A DNA stretch of 64,000 nt. Source: JAXLWB01 sp046328715 (GTDB lineage: Bacteria > Chloroflexota > Anaerolineae > Caldilineales > Caldilineaceae). Below, piece by piece: positions 43,535 to 50,807 of the stretch (its first letter is position 1; each line of letters opens with the position of its first letter). Position numbers and translations under genes: made by a program. The notes under the pieces are model-generated. The model ran no database searches, was not told the DNA's origin, and saw only the letters and a program-made list of their open reading frames with translations. Location of the stretch: positions 1 through 64,000 of the forward strand of contig JAXLWB010000053.1 of the NCBI GenBank assembly GCA_046328715.1, written 5' to 3'.

Positions 43535-45403
43535 ATGACTGCAGTACTTGAAATGAAACAAACGGCGGTTGCGTCCAAAACGCGACCACCGATTCGCAAT
43601 ATTGCCATTATTGCTCATGTCGATCACGGCAAGACGACCTTGGTTGATGGCATGTTAAAACAGACCAACGTCTTTCGCTCCAACCAACAGGTGCAGGAGC
43701 GCGTACTCGACTCCAACGACCTGGAGAGGGAACGTGGCATTACCATCTTGGCCAAGAACACGGGCATCGTTTACAACGGTGTCACCATTAATATTGTCGA
43801 TACACCCGGCCATGCCGATTTCGGCGGCGAAGTCGAACGTGTGATGAATATGGTCGATGGCGTGCTGCTGGTTGTTGACGCGGTAGAAGGTCCCATGCCG
43901 CAGACTCGTTTCGTCTTGCGCCAGGCACTGAACAAGGGTTTGAAGGCGATTGTGGTTGTCAATAAGGTCGATCGCCCTGCCTCGCGTCCCGATTACGCAG
44001 TGAACGCCACCTTCGATCTCTTTATCGATCTCGGTGCAGAAGATCATCAGGCTGACTTCCCGGTCATCTATACGATTGGCCTCGAAGGACGGGCTGGCTA
44101 CGCACCGGACAAGCTGCAAAACGACCTCCGTCCGCTCTTTGATACGATCATCAGCCATATTCCTGCGCCGGAATCAAATGTCGATGCCCCGACGCAGATG
44201 TTGGTGAGCACACTGGAATATAGCTCCTACGTGGGGAAGATCGCGATTGGACGCCTGCAGAATGGTACGATCCGGGAGGGTCAGACGATCGCTCACATCA
44301 GTGCCGACGGCGAGGCCAAAATGGCGAAGGTGACCAAGGTCTACTCGTTCCGCGATTTGCAGCGGAAGGAAGAGGAGATTGTTCACGCTGGCAACATTGT
44401 GGCCGTGGCGGGCATCGAAAATGTGGGGATCGGCGACACCTTAGCCGATCCGCTCAATCCGATGGCATTACCGCCCATCAAGGTTGAGGAGCCGACGGTT
44501 CGCATGACCTTTGGTGTCAACGATAGCCCCTTTGCTGGACGTGAAGGGAAATATCTCACCAGCCGCCAGGTTCGTGCTCGGTTGATGTCAGAATTGGAAC
44601 GCAATGTCTCATTGCGTGTTCAAGAAACGGATCTTGCCAGCGAGTTTTTGGTCTCGGGGCGTGGTGAATTACACCTGGCGATTCTGATCGAAACCATGCG
44701 CCGCGAAGGGTACGAATTTGCGGTCAGCTCGCCCGAAGTCATCTTCCACGAAGAGAACGGCCAAACCCTCGAACCGATGGAAGATATTTTCCTCGAAGTT
44801 CATCAGGATTATTTCGGTGCTGTCTCCGAAATGTTGGGCAAACGCCGCGCACAGATGGTGAACATCCGCTACGGTGAGGATGGTACGGTCTACGCCGAGT
44901 ATATTGCGCCAACTCGTGGATTATTGGGTTTCCGTCAACCATTCCTGACTGCAACTCGTGGCACCGGCATCTTCAACACGCTCTTCCACGGCTATGCGCC
45001 GTACAGCGGCGAGATCGACACATCCGAAACGGCGAAACTGGTTGCCTTGGAGACCGGTTTTGTTACCGCCTATGCGTTGACCAAACTACAGCAGCGTGGT
45101 GAATTCATTGTCAGACCCGGCGACGAGGTCTATGCTGGACAGGTGGTTGGGAAACATATCCGCCCGGAAGAATTGGTTGTAAACGTGGTGATGGCCAAAG
45201 AGTTGACCAACTTCCGTGAAAAGCCTTCTGCCACCAGCGATATGTTGATACCACCCCGTCAGCTTTCACTCGACGATGCGATACAATATCTCGACAAGGG
45301 CGATCTGCTCGAAGTAACTCCCGAATCGCTGCGCATCCGCAAGAAGATTCTGGACCACAACATCCGTCAGCGCCAACTCAAACGGGCCAAGATGGAGGAA
45401 TAG
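43535..45403 (+). CDS. typA: Ribosome-associated GTPase TypA/BipA
   Basis: A 622-residue translational GTPase of the TypA/BipA family, which binds 70S ribosomes and supports 50S assembly and growth under stress. The G motifs are AHVDHGKTT (G1, near 27), RGITI (G2), DTPGHADFGGEVERV (G3) and VNKVDR (G4). The C-terminal half has the EF-G-like domains with LVSGRGELHLAILIETMRREGYEF and the TypA-specific region near FHGYAPYSGEI and GEFIVRPGDEVYAGQVVG. An N-terminal extension of about 18 residues precedes the usual start (IRNIAIIAHVDHG). A TAGGAAA SD-like stretch precedes the ATG. It is probably transcribed alone; a bidirectional hairpin follows. Confidence 0.97.
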   Translation: MTAVLEMKQTAVASKTRPPIRNIAIIAHVDHGKTTLVDGMLKQTNVFRSNQQVQERVLDSNDLERERGITILAKNTGIVYNGVTINIVDTPGHADFGGEVERVMNMVDGVLLVVDAVEGPMPQTRFVLRQALNKGLKAIVVVNKVDRPASRPDYAVNATFDLFIDLGAEDHQADFPVIYTIGLEGRAGYAPDKLQNDLRPLFDTIISHIPAPESNVDAPTQMLVSTLEYSSYVGKIAIGRLQNGTIREGQTIAHISADGEAKMAKVTKVYSFRDLQRKEEEIVHAGNIVAVAGIENVGIGDTLADPLNPMALPPIKVEEPTVRMTFGVNDSPFAGREGKYLTSRQVRARLMSELERNVSLRVQETDLASEFLVSGRGELHLAILIETMRREGYEFAVSSPEVIFHEENGQTLEPMEDIFLEVHQDYFGAVSEMLGKRRAQMVNIRYGEDGTVYAEYIAPTRGLLGFRQPFLTATRGTGIFNTLFHGYAPYSGEIDTSETAKLVALETGFVTAYALTKLQQRGEFIVRPGDEVYAGQVVGKHIRPEELVVNVVMAKELTNFREKPSATSDMLIPPRQLSLDDAIQYLDKGDLLEVTPESLRIRKKILDHNIRQRQLKRAKMEE

Positions 45404-45418
45404 ATAAGAGTTGAAAAC

Positions 45419-45462
45419 GGTGAAGAGTGGAAGAGTACTATTTAACTCTTTCACTCTTCACC
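45419..45462. terminator. Quasi-repeat palindrome between convergent genes
   Basis: GGTGAAGAGTGGAAGAGT (45419-45436) matches the inverse of 45445-45462 with one mismatch and an 8-nt loop. The arm shows GGTGAAG/AGTGGAA repetition. It occupies nearly all of the 63-bp gap between the typA stop and the binding-protein stop, suited to stop transcription from both sides. Confidence 0.8.
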
Positions 45463-45466
45463 TTAT

Positions 45467-46705
45467 TTACTTCCCTGCTACCACTTCCTGCCACAATTTA
45501 CTGTACTGCACAGCAAAATCGCCTACATCCAACAAGCGCTTCGCCTCAGAGACGACGGTGAAGGGCGGATTACTGATTTCAGAATTGATATACTCGTTGT
45601 AGACATCGCTGACATTTTGGCGGGCAAAGTTGATGGCTGCGTTATTGGTAAGGGTAGCCGGTTGGTCTCGCAAGAAACGCCACGCCACATCCTCTTGATT
45701 GACATAGTTCAGCCAGGCATAGGCCGCATCCATATCAGGAGCATCGGCGGCAATGGCTGCAAAGCTCTGGTAATAGATGGCCCCTTCCTCTGGATAGAGA
45801 AATTCAACTGTAGGATTGCTCCGTTTGGCCAACGCTGCAGCGCTGCTCGTCATCAAGGCAATATTCACAGCTCCTTGATTTAACGCCTCACCCAATCTAC
45901 CTGCTTCAAGTTTCGCACCTGCCTTGAGTAGGTTCTTCAGTGGCTCACGTGCGCTCTCCACGCTGCTTTTCTCTTTGCTGTTCGGGTCGATTGACAGCAT
46001 GTTCAGGGCGATCCCGATCATCAAACGGTCATTGTTGGGGATGCTCAGATGAGCTGCGAGCTTCGCTGCCCACAATTCGTTCCAACTCTTAAGCGGCGAC
46101 TTGACTGCATTGCGATTGACTGCAATACCGAACAATTCGGCCTGTTGAGGCACCACATATTGATTTGTGGGATCGATCTGCTGGCTAAGAAAGCTTGGGT
46201 TGATGTTGCCAAGAATCTTCAGCCGATTTTGGTCCAGTGCCGCAAAGCGTTTCTTGACGATCAGACTTTCGAGGAAGAAATCTGCCCCGACGATCACGTC
46301 TACACCTGTGCCCTTGCTCTCTATCTGGGTTAAGAAATCATCGACTGTAGCATGTTCGAGCAGTGTCACCTTGGTGCCTACCATCGATTCAAAGCAGTCG
46401 ATGATTGACGTCGGGATCGCCTTGCCCCAGGTGCTAATGATGAGCTTAGGCGGGACAGGCGAAACCGCCTGCTGTGGAGGCGGACAATCCGTGGGCGAGC
46501 TTGTACTCGTGGCAGGAGCCGCAGTTGGTGGCTCAGTGACCGCCAGTGGTGCCTTGACCACTTCAGCTCCAGGATTAGTTGCAACCGGCTTGCTCGGCGT
46601 CGATCCAAACCAGTGATTTGCTAGTAGCCCCAAAACGACCAGATCGATGATGGTAAGAACGACGATTAAGCCGCGGACAAAGGCTTTGCGGGCTTTATTT
46701 TCCAT
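45467..46705 (-). CDS. Membrane-anchored polyamine/iron-type solute-binding protein
   Basis: A 412-residue extracellular solute-binding protein of the spermidine/putrescine (PotD-like) group. Residues 10-30 form one hydrophobic helix without a lipobox, so it is probably kept as an uncleaved anchor. A Pro/Thr/Ser linker with one Cys follows, then the binding fold: LIISTWGKAIP, VDVIVGADFFLESLIVKKRFAALD, PLKSWNELW and AYAWLNYVNQEDVAW. No ABC permease or ATPase gene is nearby, so it may serve a distant transporter or act as a sensor. It begins 12 nt after the aminotransferase gene, which suggests a joint role in amine or amino-acid use. Confidence 0.85.
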   Translation of the reverse strand: MENKARKAFVRGLIVVLTIIDLVVLGLLANHWFGSTPSKPVATNPGAEVVKAPLAVTEPPTAAPATSTSSPTDCPPPQQAVSPVPPKLIISTWGKAIPTSIIDCFESMVGTKVTLLEHATVDDFLTQIESKGTGVDVIVGADFFLESLIVKKRFAALDQNRLKILGNINPSFLSQQIDPTNQYVVPQQAELFGIAVNRNAVKSPLKSWNELWAAKLAAHLSIPNNDRLMIGIALNMLSIDPNSKEKSSVESAREPLKNLLKAGAKLEAGRLGEALNQGAVNIALMTSSAAALAKRSNPTVEFLYPEEGAIYYQSFAAIAADAPDMDAAYAWLNYVNQEDVAWRFLRDQPATLTNNAAINFARQNVSDVYNEYINSEISNPPFTVVSEAKRLLDVGDFAVQYSKLWQEVVAGK

Positions 46706-46717
46706 ACTGCTTCCTTC

Positions 46718-48076
46718 TCAACCTTCGATAAGCGTCATGATTGCACTGCGGAAAACTGTACTGTGCTGGTCAATATCCTCAGGTTGCGTGGTTTGCGCCA
46801 TCAGTGCCATATTGTGAAAAGGCGTCATCAAGATACCACGATTGAGCGTGTAGAGATGCAAATAGCGATCGAGATCAGGATCGCCTGCGGCTGCCGATTC
46901 GCCTCCGTTGCGTGGCGCTTTGGGGCAAAAACGATATTCGGCCCGACAGCCAAGCTGGGAAATTGACCAGGGCAGATCGAACTCGTCAATCACTGCTTGA
47001 ACACCCGCCGCAAAACGAGTGGCGAGCGGAATGGTTTTGGCAAAGGCCTCTTCGGTGAGAACGCTCTCGAGTGTGGCACGAATGGCTGCCAGCGACAACG
47101 CATTGCCAGCAAGGGTGCCACCGACGCCGCCCGTATCGACATAATCTGCCTCTGCGCTTTTGAACATGCGCTCGGCCACAGCCGCAGTTACCCCAAAGGC
47201 CGCAGCAGGCATGCCTCCACCAATCGACTTGCCGACCGTCAATAGGTCAGGACGCAATCTGTACTGTGCCGTGTAGCCGCCAGGGCTACAACTCAGCGTG
47301 TGGGTCTCATCGATAATCAACAGTGTGCCGGTGCGCTCGGTAAGTTGCCGCAACCCTTCGTGAAAACCCGGCTCAGGCAGGACAATGCCGATATTAGTCA
47401 GCGCCGGTTCGGTCAGGACACAGGCGACGTCTTCGTCCTCTAATGCGGCTTCCACGGCGGCGAGATCATTGAACTCGACCACTTTGGTCGTAACTGTTGG
47501 GTTGACAGGCGGTCCGACGTTGCCGGGTCGCGGACCTGCGCCTGTCGCCTGGAGTGTAATAAAGGTCTCATCCACCGAGCCGTGGTAACACCAGTTGAAG
47601 ACTAGGATCTTGGGTCGCTTCGTGATTTCGCGCGCGATCCGGATGGCAAAACGGTTGGCATCGCTGGCGGTTAAGGTAAACTGCCAATAGTCCAGACCAA
47701 ACCGACGCTGCAACTCCTGACCTACCCAAAGCGCATCCTCACGAGGAAGCATGGTCGTGATGCCTTGGGCAGCCTGCTTGGCAATTGCCTGTGCTGTTGC
47801 CGTGGGTGAATGTCCCGCCATCGCTCCTGTATCGCCCAGGCAGAAGTCGATATACTCGTGTTTATCCACATCGGTCAGCCGTGAGCCATGCGCCTCTTGA
47901 AAGAAGAGTGGAAAACCGCCCGCCCATTTCATCATCCAACTCATCGGCACACCACCCAGCAGCGACTGTTGCGCTGTTTGATAATGGGCCAGCGAGGTGG
48001 GGTGGAGCTGACGAAAGAGTTCGGCTTCCTGGGCAAGTAAATGCTGGAGTCGGGAACGGTTCAACGCAAATGCCAT
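46718..48076 (-). CDS. Class III PLP aminotransferase (GSA-aminomutase-like)
   Basis: A 452-residue PLP-dependent class III aminotransferase, most like the glutamate-1-semialdehyde 2,1-aminomutase group. Landmarks are YIDFCLGDTGAMAGHSPT near 72, a Ser/Asp in TASDANRFAIRIAR for PLP phosphate, FNWCYHGSVDET, the Asp in IIDETHTLSCSPGGY and the Schiff-base Lys in LLTVGKSIGGGMP. The sequence differs from true HemL at many positions (for example TASDANRFA in place of the usual SGTEA), so the substrate is probably another amino acid or amine. The ATG overlaps the stop of the upstream unknown gene by one base (TAATG). The binding-protein gene follows 12 nt later. Confidence 0.88.
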   Translation of the reverse strand: MAFALNRSRLQHLLAQEAELFRQLHPTSLAHYQTAQQSLLGGVPMSWMMKWAGGFPLFFQEAHGSRLTDVDKHEYIDFCLGDTGAMAGHSPTATAQAIAKQAAQGITTMLPREDALWVGQELQRRFGLDYWQFTLTASDANRFAIRIAREITKRPKILVFNWCYHGSVDETFITLQATGAGPRPGNVGPPVNPTVTTKVVEFNDLAAVEAALEDEDVACVLTEPALTNIGIVLPEPGFHEGLRQLTERTGTLLIIDETHTLSCSPGGYTAQYRLRPDLLTVGKSIGGGMPAAAFGVTAAVAERMFKSAEADYVDTGGVGGTLAGNALSLAAIRATLESVLTEEAFAKTIPLATRFAAGVQAVIDEFDLPWSISQLGCRAEYRFCPKAPRNGGESAAAGDPDLDRYLHLYTLNRGILMTPFHNMALMAQTTQPEDIDQHSTVFRSAIMTLIEG

Positions 48077-48882
48077 TAACTGTCGGCCTTTCTCAAACCG
48101 GAACCAGTACGGAAGCCACCTTTGGTCTTGGCCGTTGATGAGCTTCCAGACTTTGACGATAGACCCGAAGACGATTTGGGCTTGCTGGATCCGGACTGGG
48201 GTGTATCTTTGCTAGCTGGTGGCGGTGTACTGGGCTGGGTTGCTGGAGGTGGGGTCGATGACTTGGGTTCCAAGCCTGGCAGACCTGCGCTGCGCGACGG
48301 ACCAACTGGGCCACTGGGTTGACTGGGGGTGGAAGGCTGTTTTTGTGCAGGTTGTTGTGTTGGTGCAGGAATCGAAAAGGTGCCGCTGTTGCCTGCCCGT
48401 GTTTGAAGAGCAGCTTGCACGGCGGCGATGACCTGCTGTTCGCCCTCGCTGACCAGTTCACCGCCAAAGCCGAAGAAGCCACCTTCTTTTGCTGCTTTAG
48501 CCACGGTGTCTGCCACACTCAGGATGAGACTTTGAAACGCGCTAAGCTCACTGGGTGCATTTTGTGACAAGATCCCTGCTGCCTGGGTGCAGAGTTGAAC
48601 GGCCAGTGCTTTTAGCTTTTCTGCCGTTCCGTTGCTCGGATCGGACATGACAAGCTTTTGCAGATCCTCTTGCGCTGCTTGAATCTCTTCGGCAGTGCAG
48701 AGCTTTTGCACGAGTGGGCTGCGGCTTTGTGCATTGTCGAGCATGGCTTGACCGCCTGCCATCGTTTCCTTAATTGCGCCCAGAATTCCACCGCCTGCGC
48801 CAGCTACAGCCATACTCACGACTTGTGGCGCGCTGCGTACTACTGCCCATTCTTCAGCCGTAAAACTGAGAGGGGTCGCCAT
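48076..48882 (-). CDS. Unknown protein, paralogue A, with Ser/Pro-rich tail
   Basis: A 268-residue protein of unknown function. Residues 1-165 are clearly homologous to the protein encoded at 49049-49531: both have F(S/T)AEEW near 10, a Gly-rich AVAGAGGGILGAIKETM near 28 and the block VAKAAKEGGFFGFGGELVSEGE near 128. The glycine-rich hydrophobic segment might touch membranes. The C-terminal 100 residues are a low-complexity Ser/Pro/Lys tail absent from the paralogue, ending in basic residues. SD AGGAGAC precedes the ATG. Its stop overlaps the aminotransferase start (TAATG), so expression of the two is coupled. Confidence 0.75.
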   Translation of the reverse strand: MATPLSFTAEEWAVVRSAPQVVSMAVAGAGGGILGAIKETMAGGQAMLDNAQSRSPLVQKLCTAEEIQAAQEDLQKLVMSDPSNGTAEKLKALAVQLCTQAAGILSQNAPSELSAFQSLILSVADTVAKAAKEGGFFGFGGELVSEGEQQVIAAVQAALQTRAGNSGTFSIPAPTQQPAQKQPSTPSQPSGPVGPSRSAGLPGLEPKSSTPPPATQPSTPPPASKDTPQSGSSKPKSSSGLSSKSGSSSTAKTKGGFRTGSGLRKADS

Positions 48883-49008
48883 AAAGTTGTCTCCTGTTGG
48901 TCGTTGTTTGAAGAGTGATTAATGTATAGGATTTATTGTACAACAGGGGCACAGCGAGAAGAAGTCTCAAGCAATGTGAAGGGGAGATTTGCACAAACTA
49001 CCGAATGC

Positions 49009-49039
49009 AAGTTGAGGCTATACATCATAGCCTCAACTT
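49009..49039 (-). terminator. Hairpin after paralogue B gene
   Basis: AAGTTGAGGCTAT (49009-49021) and ATAGCCTCAACTT (49027-49039) form a perfect 13-bp stem with a 5-nt loop, 9 nt after the minus-strand stop. No U-run of note follows. It may insulate paralogue A from paralogue B. Confidence 0.7.
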
Positions 49040-49048
49040 ACAAAATTT

Positions 49049-49531
49049 CTATTTTAGCGCATCAGAAAGCGCACTGATCACAGCGCTTTCGCCTGCGCTG
49101 ACTAATTGACCGCCAAAGCCAAGAAAGCCACCTTCCTTGGCGGCTTTGGCAACGCCATCGGCCACTTGAAGCACGAATCCATTGTAGGCGGCTACCTCAT
49201 CGGCTGCTTTGCTCTTGAGGATAGTGCTGGCCTGCTGCGCTGAATCGATCGCCATATTCTTCAGCTTGTCTGGGGTCATGCTTGCGACATTGCCCATGAT
49301 GGTTTTGCGCAGCTCTTCTTCGGCGTTTTTGGCTTCTTCGCTGTTGCAAATATCGCGAATCAAGGGGCTGGAACTTTGTGCATTCTCGGCCATGACTCTG
49401 GCCGCGCTCATTGCTTCTTTGACTGCACCAAAGATACCACCGCCTGCACCGGCAATCGCCATGCCGACAATGTGAGGTACGCTGCGTAACACTGACCATT
49501 CTTCCGCACTGAATGAGTTCTTGTCTGCCAT
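49049..49531 (-). CDS. Unknown protein, paralogue B
   Basis: A 160-residue soluble or peripherally membrane-bound protein, homologous over its full length to residues 1-165 of the next gene downstream. Shared features are FSAEEWSVLRS, AIAGAGGGIFGAVKEAM, NAQSSSPLIRDIC and VAKAAKEGGFLGFGGQLVSAGE. It is rich in Ala and Gly with two Cys-free terminal helices and one internal Cys (DICNSEE). SD AAGGAG lies 7 nt before the ATG. The duplication with retained order suggests that both copies are in use. No function is known to me for the family; the invariant KEGGF-GFGG block is the best search probe. Confidence 0.72.
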   Translation of the reverse strand: MADKNSFSAEEWSVLRSVPHIVGMAIAGAGGGIFGAVKEAMSAARVMAENAQSSSPLIRDICNSEEAKNAEEELRKTIMGNVASMTPDKLKNMAIDSAQQASTILKSKAADEVAAYNGFVLQVADGVAKAAKEGGFLGFGGQLVSAGESAVISALSDALK

Positions 49532-49830
49532 GTTTGCTCCTTGAGGTTTATTTGTGTGGAGATTGCTTGCACAACCTGGGCTGCTGTCTGTTACCAGATG
49601 AACCTTGCAGAAATCTCATTAGCTTCATGATTAGTGAAGCATGTGTTTCCTAATCACGCTATCATCAGCAGATTACAATTGCTATTTCTTCTACCTTACG
49701 GCGCAGACCCTGATTTTTGCTACTTCTTTCTAGAAGAAAGTAGAGGCGGTTTGCAACCACAGATCTGTGATAAATTCACAAATCAGCAGTTACAAACCGC
49801 CTCTACGAACCTGATCTATTCAAATCGGTT
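49532..49830. other. 299-bp gap holding a palindromic element
   Basis: No gene is supported. Besides the element at 49740-49806, it contains CTTCTTTCTAGAAGAAAG (49723-49740), an imperfect palindrome directly abutting it, and the promoter/SD region of the paralogue B gene on the left. Confidence 0.55.
49740..49806. repeat. REP-like palindromic element
   Basis: The 13-bp ends GTAGAGGCGGTTT / AAACCGCCTCTAC are perfect inverted repeats, extendable to 18 bp with one mismatch; the spacer contains ACAGATCTGT, itself a palindrome. Length 67 bp. Ends and spacer resemble the element at 10753-10821 (GTAGGTGCGGTTT, AGATCTGT). Confidence 0.8.
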
Positions 49831-50022
49831 TTAATGATCACTCGGCGGCTGGATGCGATTCGTGATCGCCCAAACTACACCCACCAGCACCACAAAGAGC
49901 ACTATAATAATGATCCAAATCGACGAGCTCATCCCACTACCGGTAGCTTCACCAGCAGTTTCTTCGGCCAAAATCAGAGCAAATTGAGCGGCTAAAACCG
50001 CTAATGCAGAAAATAAGGTCAT
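49831..50022 (-). CDS. Small membrane protein
   Basis: A 63-residue protein with two hydrophobic stretches: residues 2-18 (possibly a signal peptide, LAEETAGEA after it) and 33-54 (IWIIIIVLFVVLVGVVWAI), then a short polar tail. It has no recognisable family. An SD-like AGGGGG lies 4-9 nt before the ATG. The first of three small membrane-protein genes read leftwards is further right; this one is the last of that group. It might be a type I membrane peptide. Confidence rests on the clear start signal and membrane pattern rather than on homology. Confidence 0.6.
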   Translation of the reverse strand: MTLFSALAVLAAQFALILAEETAGEATGSGMSSSIWIIIIVLFVVLVGVVWAITNRIQPPSDH

Positions 50023-50091
50023 GCTTCACCCCCTTGAATTTCTCAATCATTTTGAAGAGTATGACCTCATTCTAGCACAAATCAGTGATGG

Positions 50092-50430
50092 CTAAAAGAT
50101 CCAGAAGATAATGGCGTTCAAGATGGCCAGGATAATGGCGGCGAGGATCGCCGTTAGAAAGCCGCCGCGTAGGCGAAAGCCATCGACAAACTGAGCTGCT
50201 AGCCAGATCATGGCACCGTTCAGAACCAGCGCAAACAACCCCAATGTCAGAAAAGTCACTGGAAAGAACAGGAAGCCCAGAACTGGTCGCAACACGGCGT
50301 TGAGCAAGCCGATCACCAATGCTGCGATCAAGGAGGAACTGAAGTTCTTCACCTCGATGCCCAAAGACAAACTTGACATGATTACCAAGCTAATTGCTGT
50401 CACCAGCCAAACCGCAAGAAAACCACCCAT
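50092..50430 (-). CDS. Phage-holin-4-like small membrane protein
   Basis: A 112-residue four-helix membrane protein of the family named phage holin family 4 (superfamily IV), seen in AALVIGLLNAVLRPVLGFLFFPVTFLTLGLFALVLNG with the conserved N-x-x-x-R-P motif and Phe-Pro turn. Despite the name, such proteins are common chromosomal genes of unknown function; there is no phage context here. The ATG at 50430 follows AAGGAG at the right spacing; the GTG two codons upstream overlaps that SD and is rejected. Probably in the same transcript as the small membrane-protein gene 26 nt upstream. Confidence 0.82.
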   Translation of the reverse strand: MGGFLAVWLVTAISLVIMSSLSLGIEVKNFSSSLIAALVIGLLNAVLRPVLGFLFFPVTFLTLGLFALVLNGAMIWLAAQFVDGFRLRGGFLTAILAAIILAILNAIIFWIF

Positions 50431-50456
50431 AGTCACTCCTTTTTAAATACTCTCCT

Positions 50457-50678
50457 CTAAAAGATGGCCCGAACCATCAACATCAAGCCAAAGATCATCA
50501 ACGGAATGCCGAGAATCGCACCGATGATGGTCAAACACAGCACGCCACCTACGACTAGCAACACAAAACCGATAATGGCTGCCAGCAAGCGTCCGGTTAA
50601 TTTTAAGATCCCTGTGACTAACTGTGCCACTACATAAAAGGGCCACAAAAGCCACGGAACAGGTCTACTTGTAAGCAT
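50457..50678 (-). CDS. Small two-helix membrane protein
   Basis: A 73-residue membrane protein. After a polar/aromatic start (MLTSRPVPWLLWPFYVV) come a helix near 10-25 and a long Gly/Val/Ile-rich helix near 30-70 (LLVVGGVLCLTIIGAILGIPLMIFGLMLMV), which probably forms a hairpin across the membrane. No family name was recognised. The ATG at 50678 is preferred to a frame open from 50771 because AAAGGAGG lies 8 nt upstream; that SD is entirely inside the right strand of a perfect hairpin (50683-50720), suggesting control at translation. Confidence 0.7.
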   Translation of the reverse strand: MLTSRPVPWLLWPFYVVAQLVTGILKLTGRLLAAIIGFVLLVVGGVLCLTIIGAILGIPLMIFGLMLMVRAIF

Positions 50679-50682
50679 AAAA

Positions 50683-50720
50683 CTGCCCTCCTTTGCGATA
50701 CAGTACGTAAAGGAGGGCAG
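50683..50720 (-). promoter_or_regulatory. SD-sequestering leader hairpin or terminator
   Basis: Perfect 12-bp inverted repeat CTGCCCTCCTTT / AAAGGAGGGCAG with a 14-nt loop. On the minus-strand transcript the arm next to the gene contains AAAGGAGG, the ribosome binding site, so the folded form hides it. The stem is followed by UUUU just before AUG, so it could also end transcription arriving from the A2M gene. Confidence 0.72.
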
Positions 50721-50737
50721 TAGAGTTGCGAAGAAAT

Positions 50738-50802
50738 GACAGGATGACAAGATGACAAGATGAATGGACAATGTTGTCCTCCTGTCATCTTATCATCTTG
50801 TC
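50738..50802. repeat. Quasi-repeat palindrome after A2M gene
   Basis: A 20-nt arm (50738-50757, GACAGGATGACAAGATGACA) pairs with 50783-50802 with two mismatches. The unit is the 8-nt word GATGACAA, repeated. It begins 6 nt after the A2M stop on the minus strand. Confidence 0.82.
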
Positions 50803-50807
50803 TGCTG

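Noticed and set aside
50092..50430. Phage holin name suggesting a prophage
   Set aside because: The family is widespread on bacterial chromosomes, and no integrase, capsid, terminase or lysis gene is nearby.
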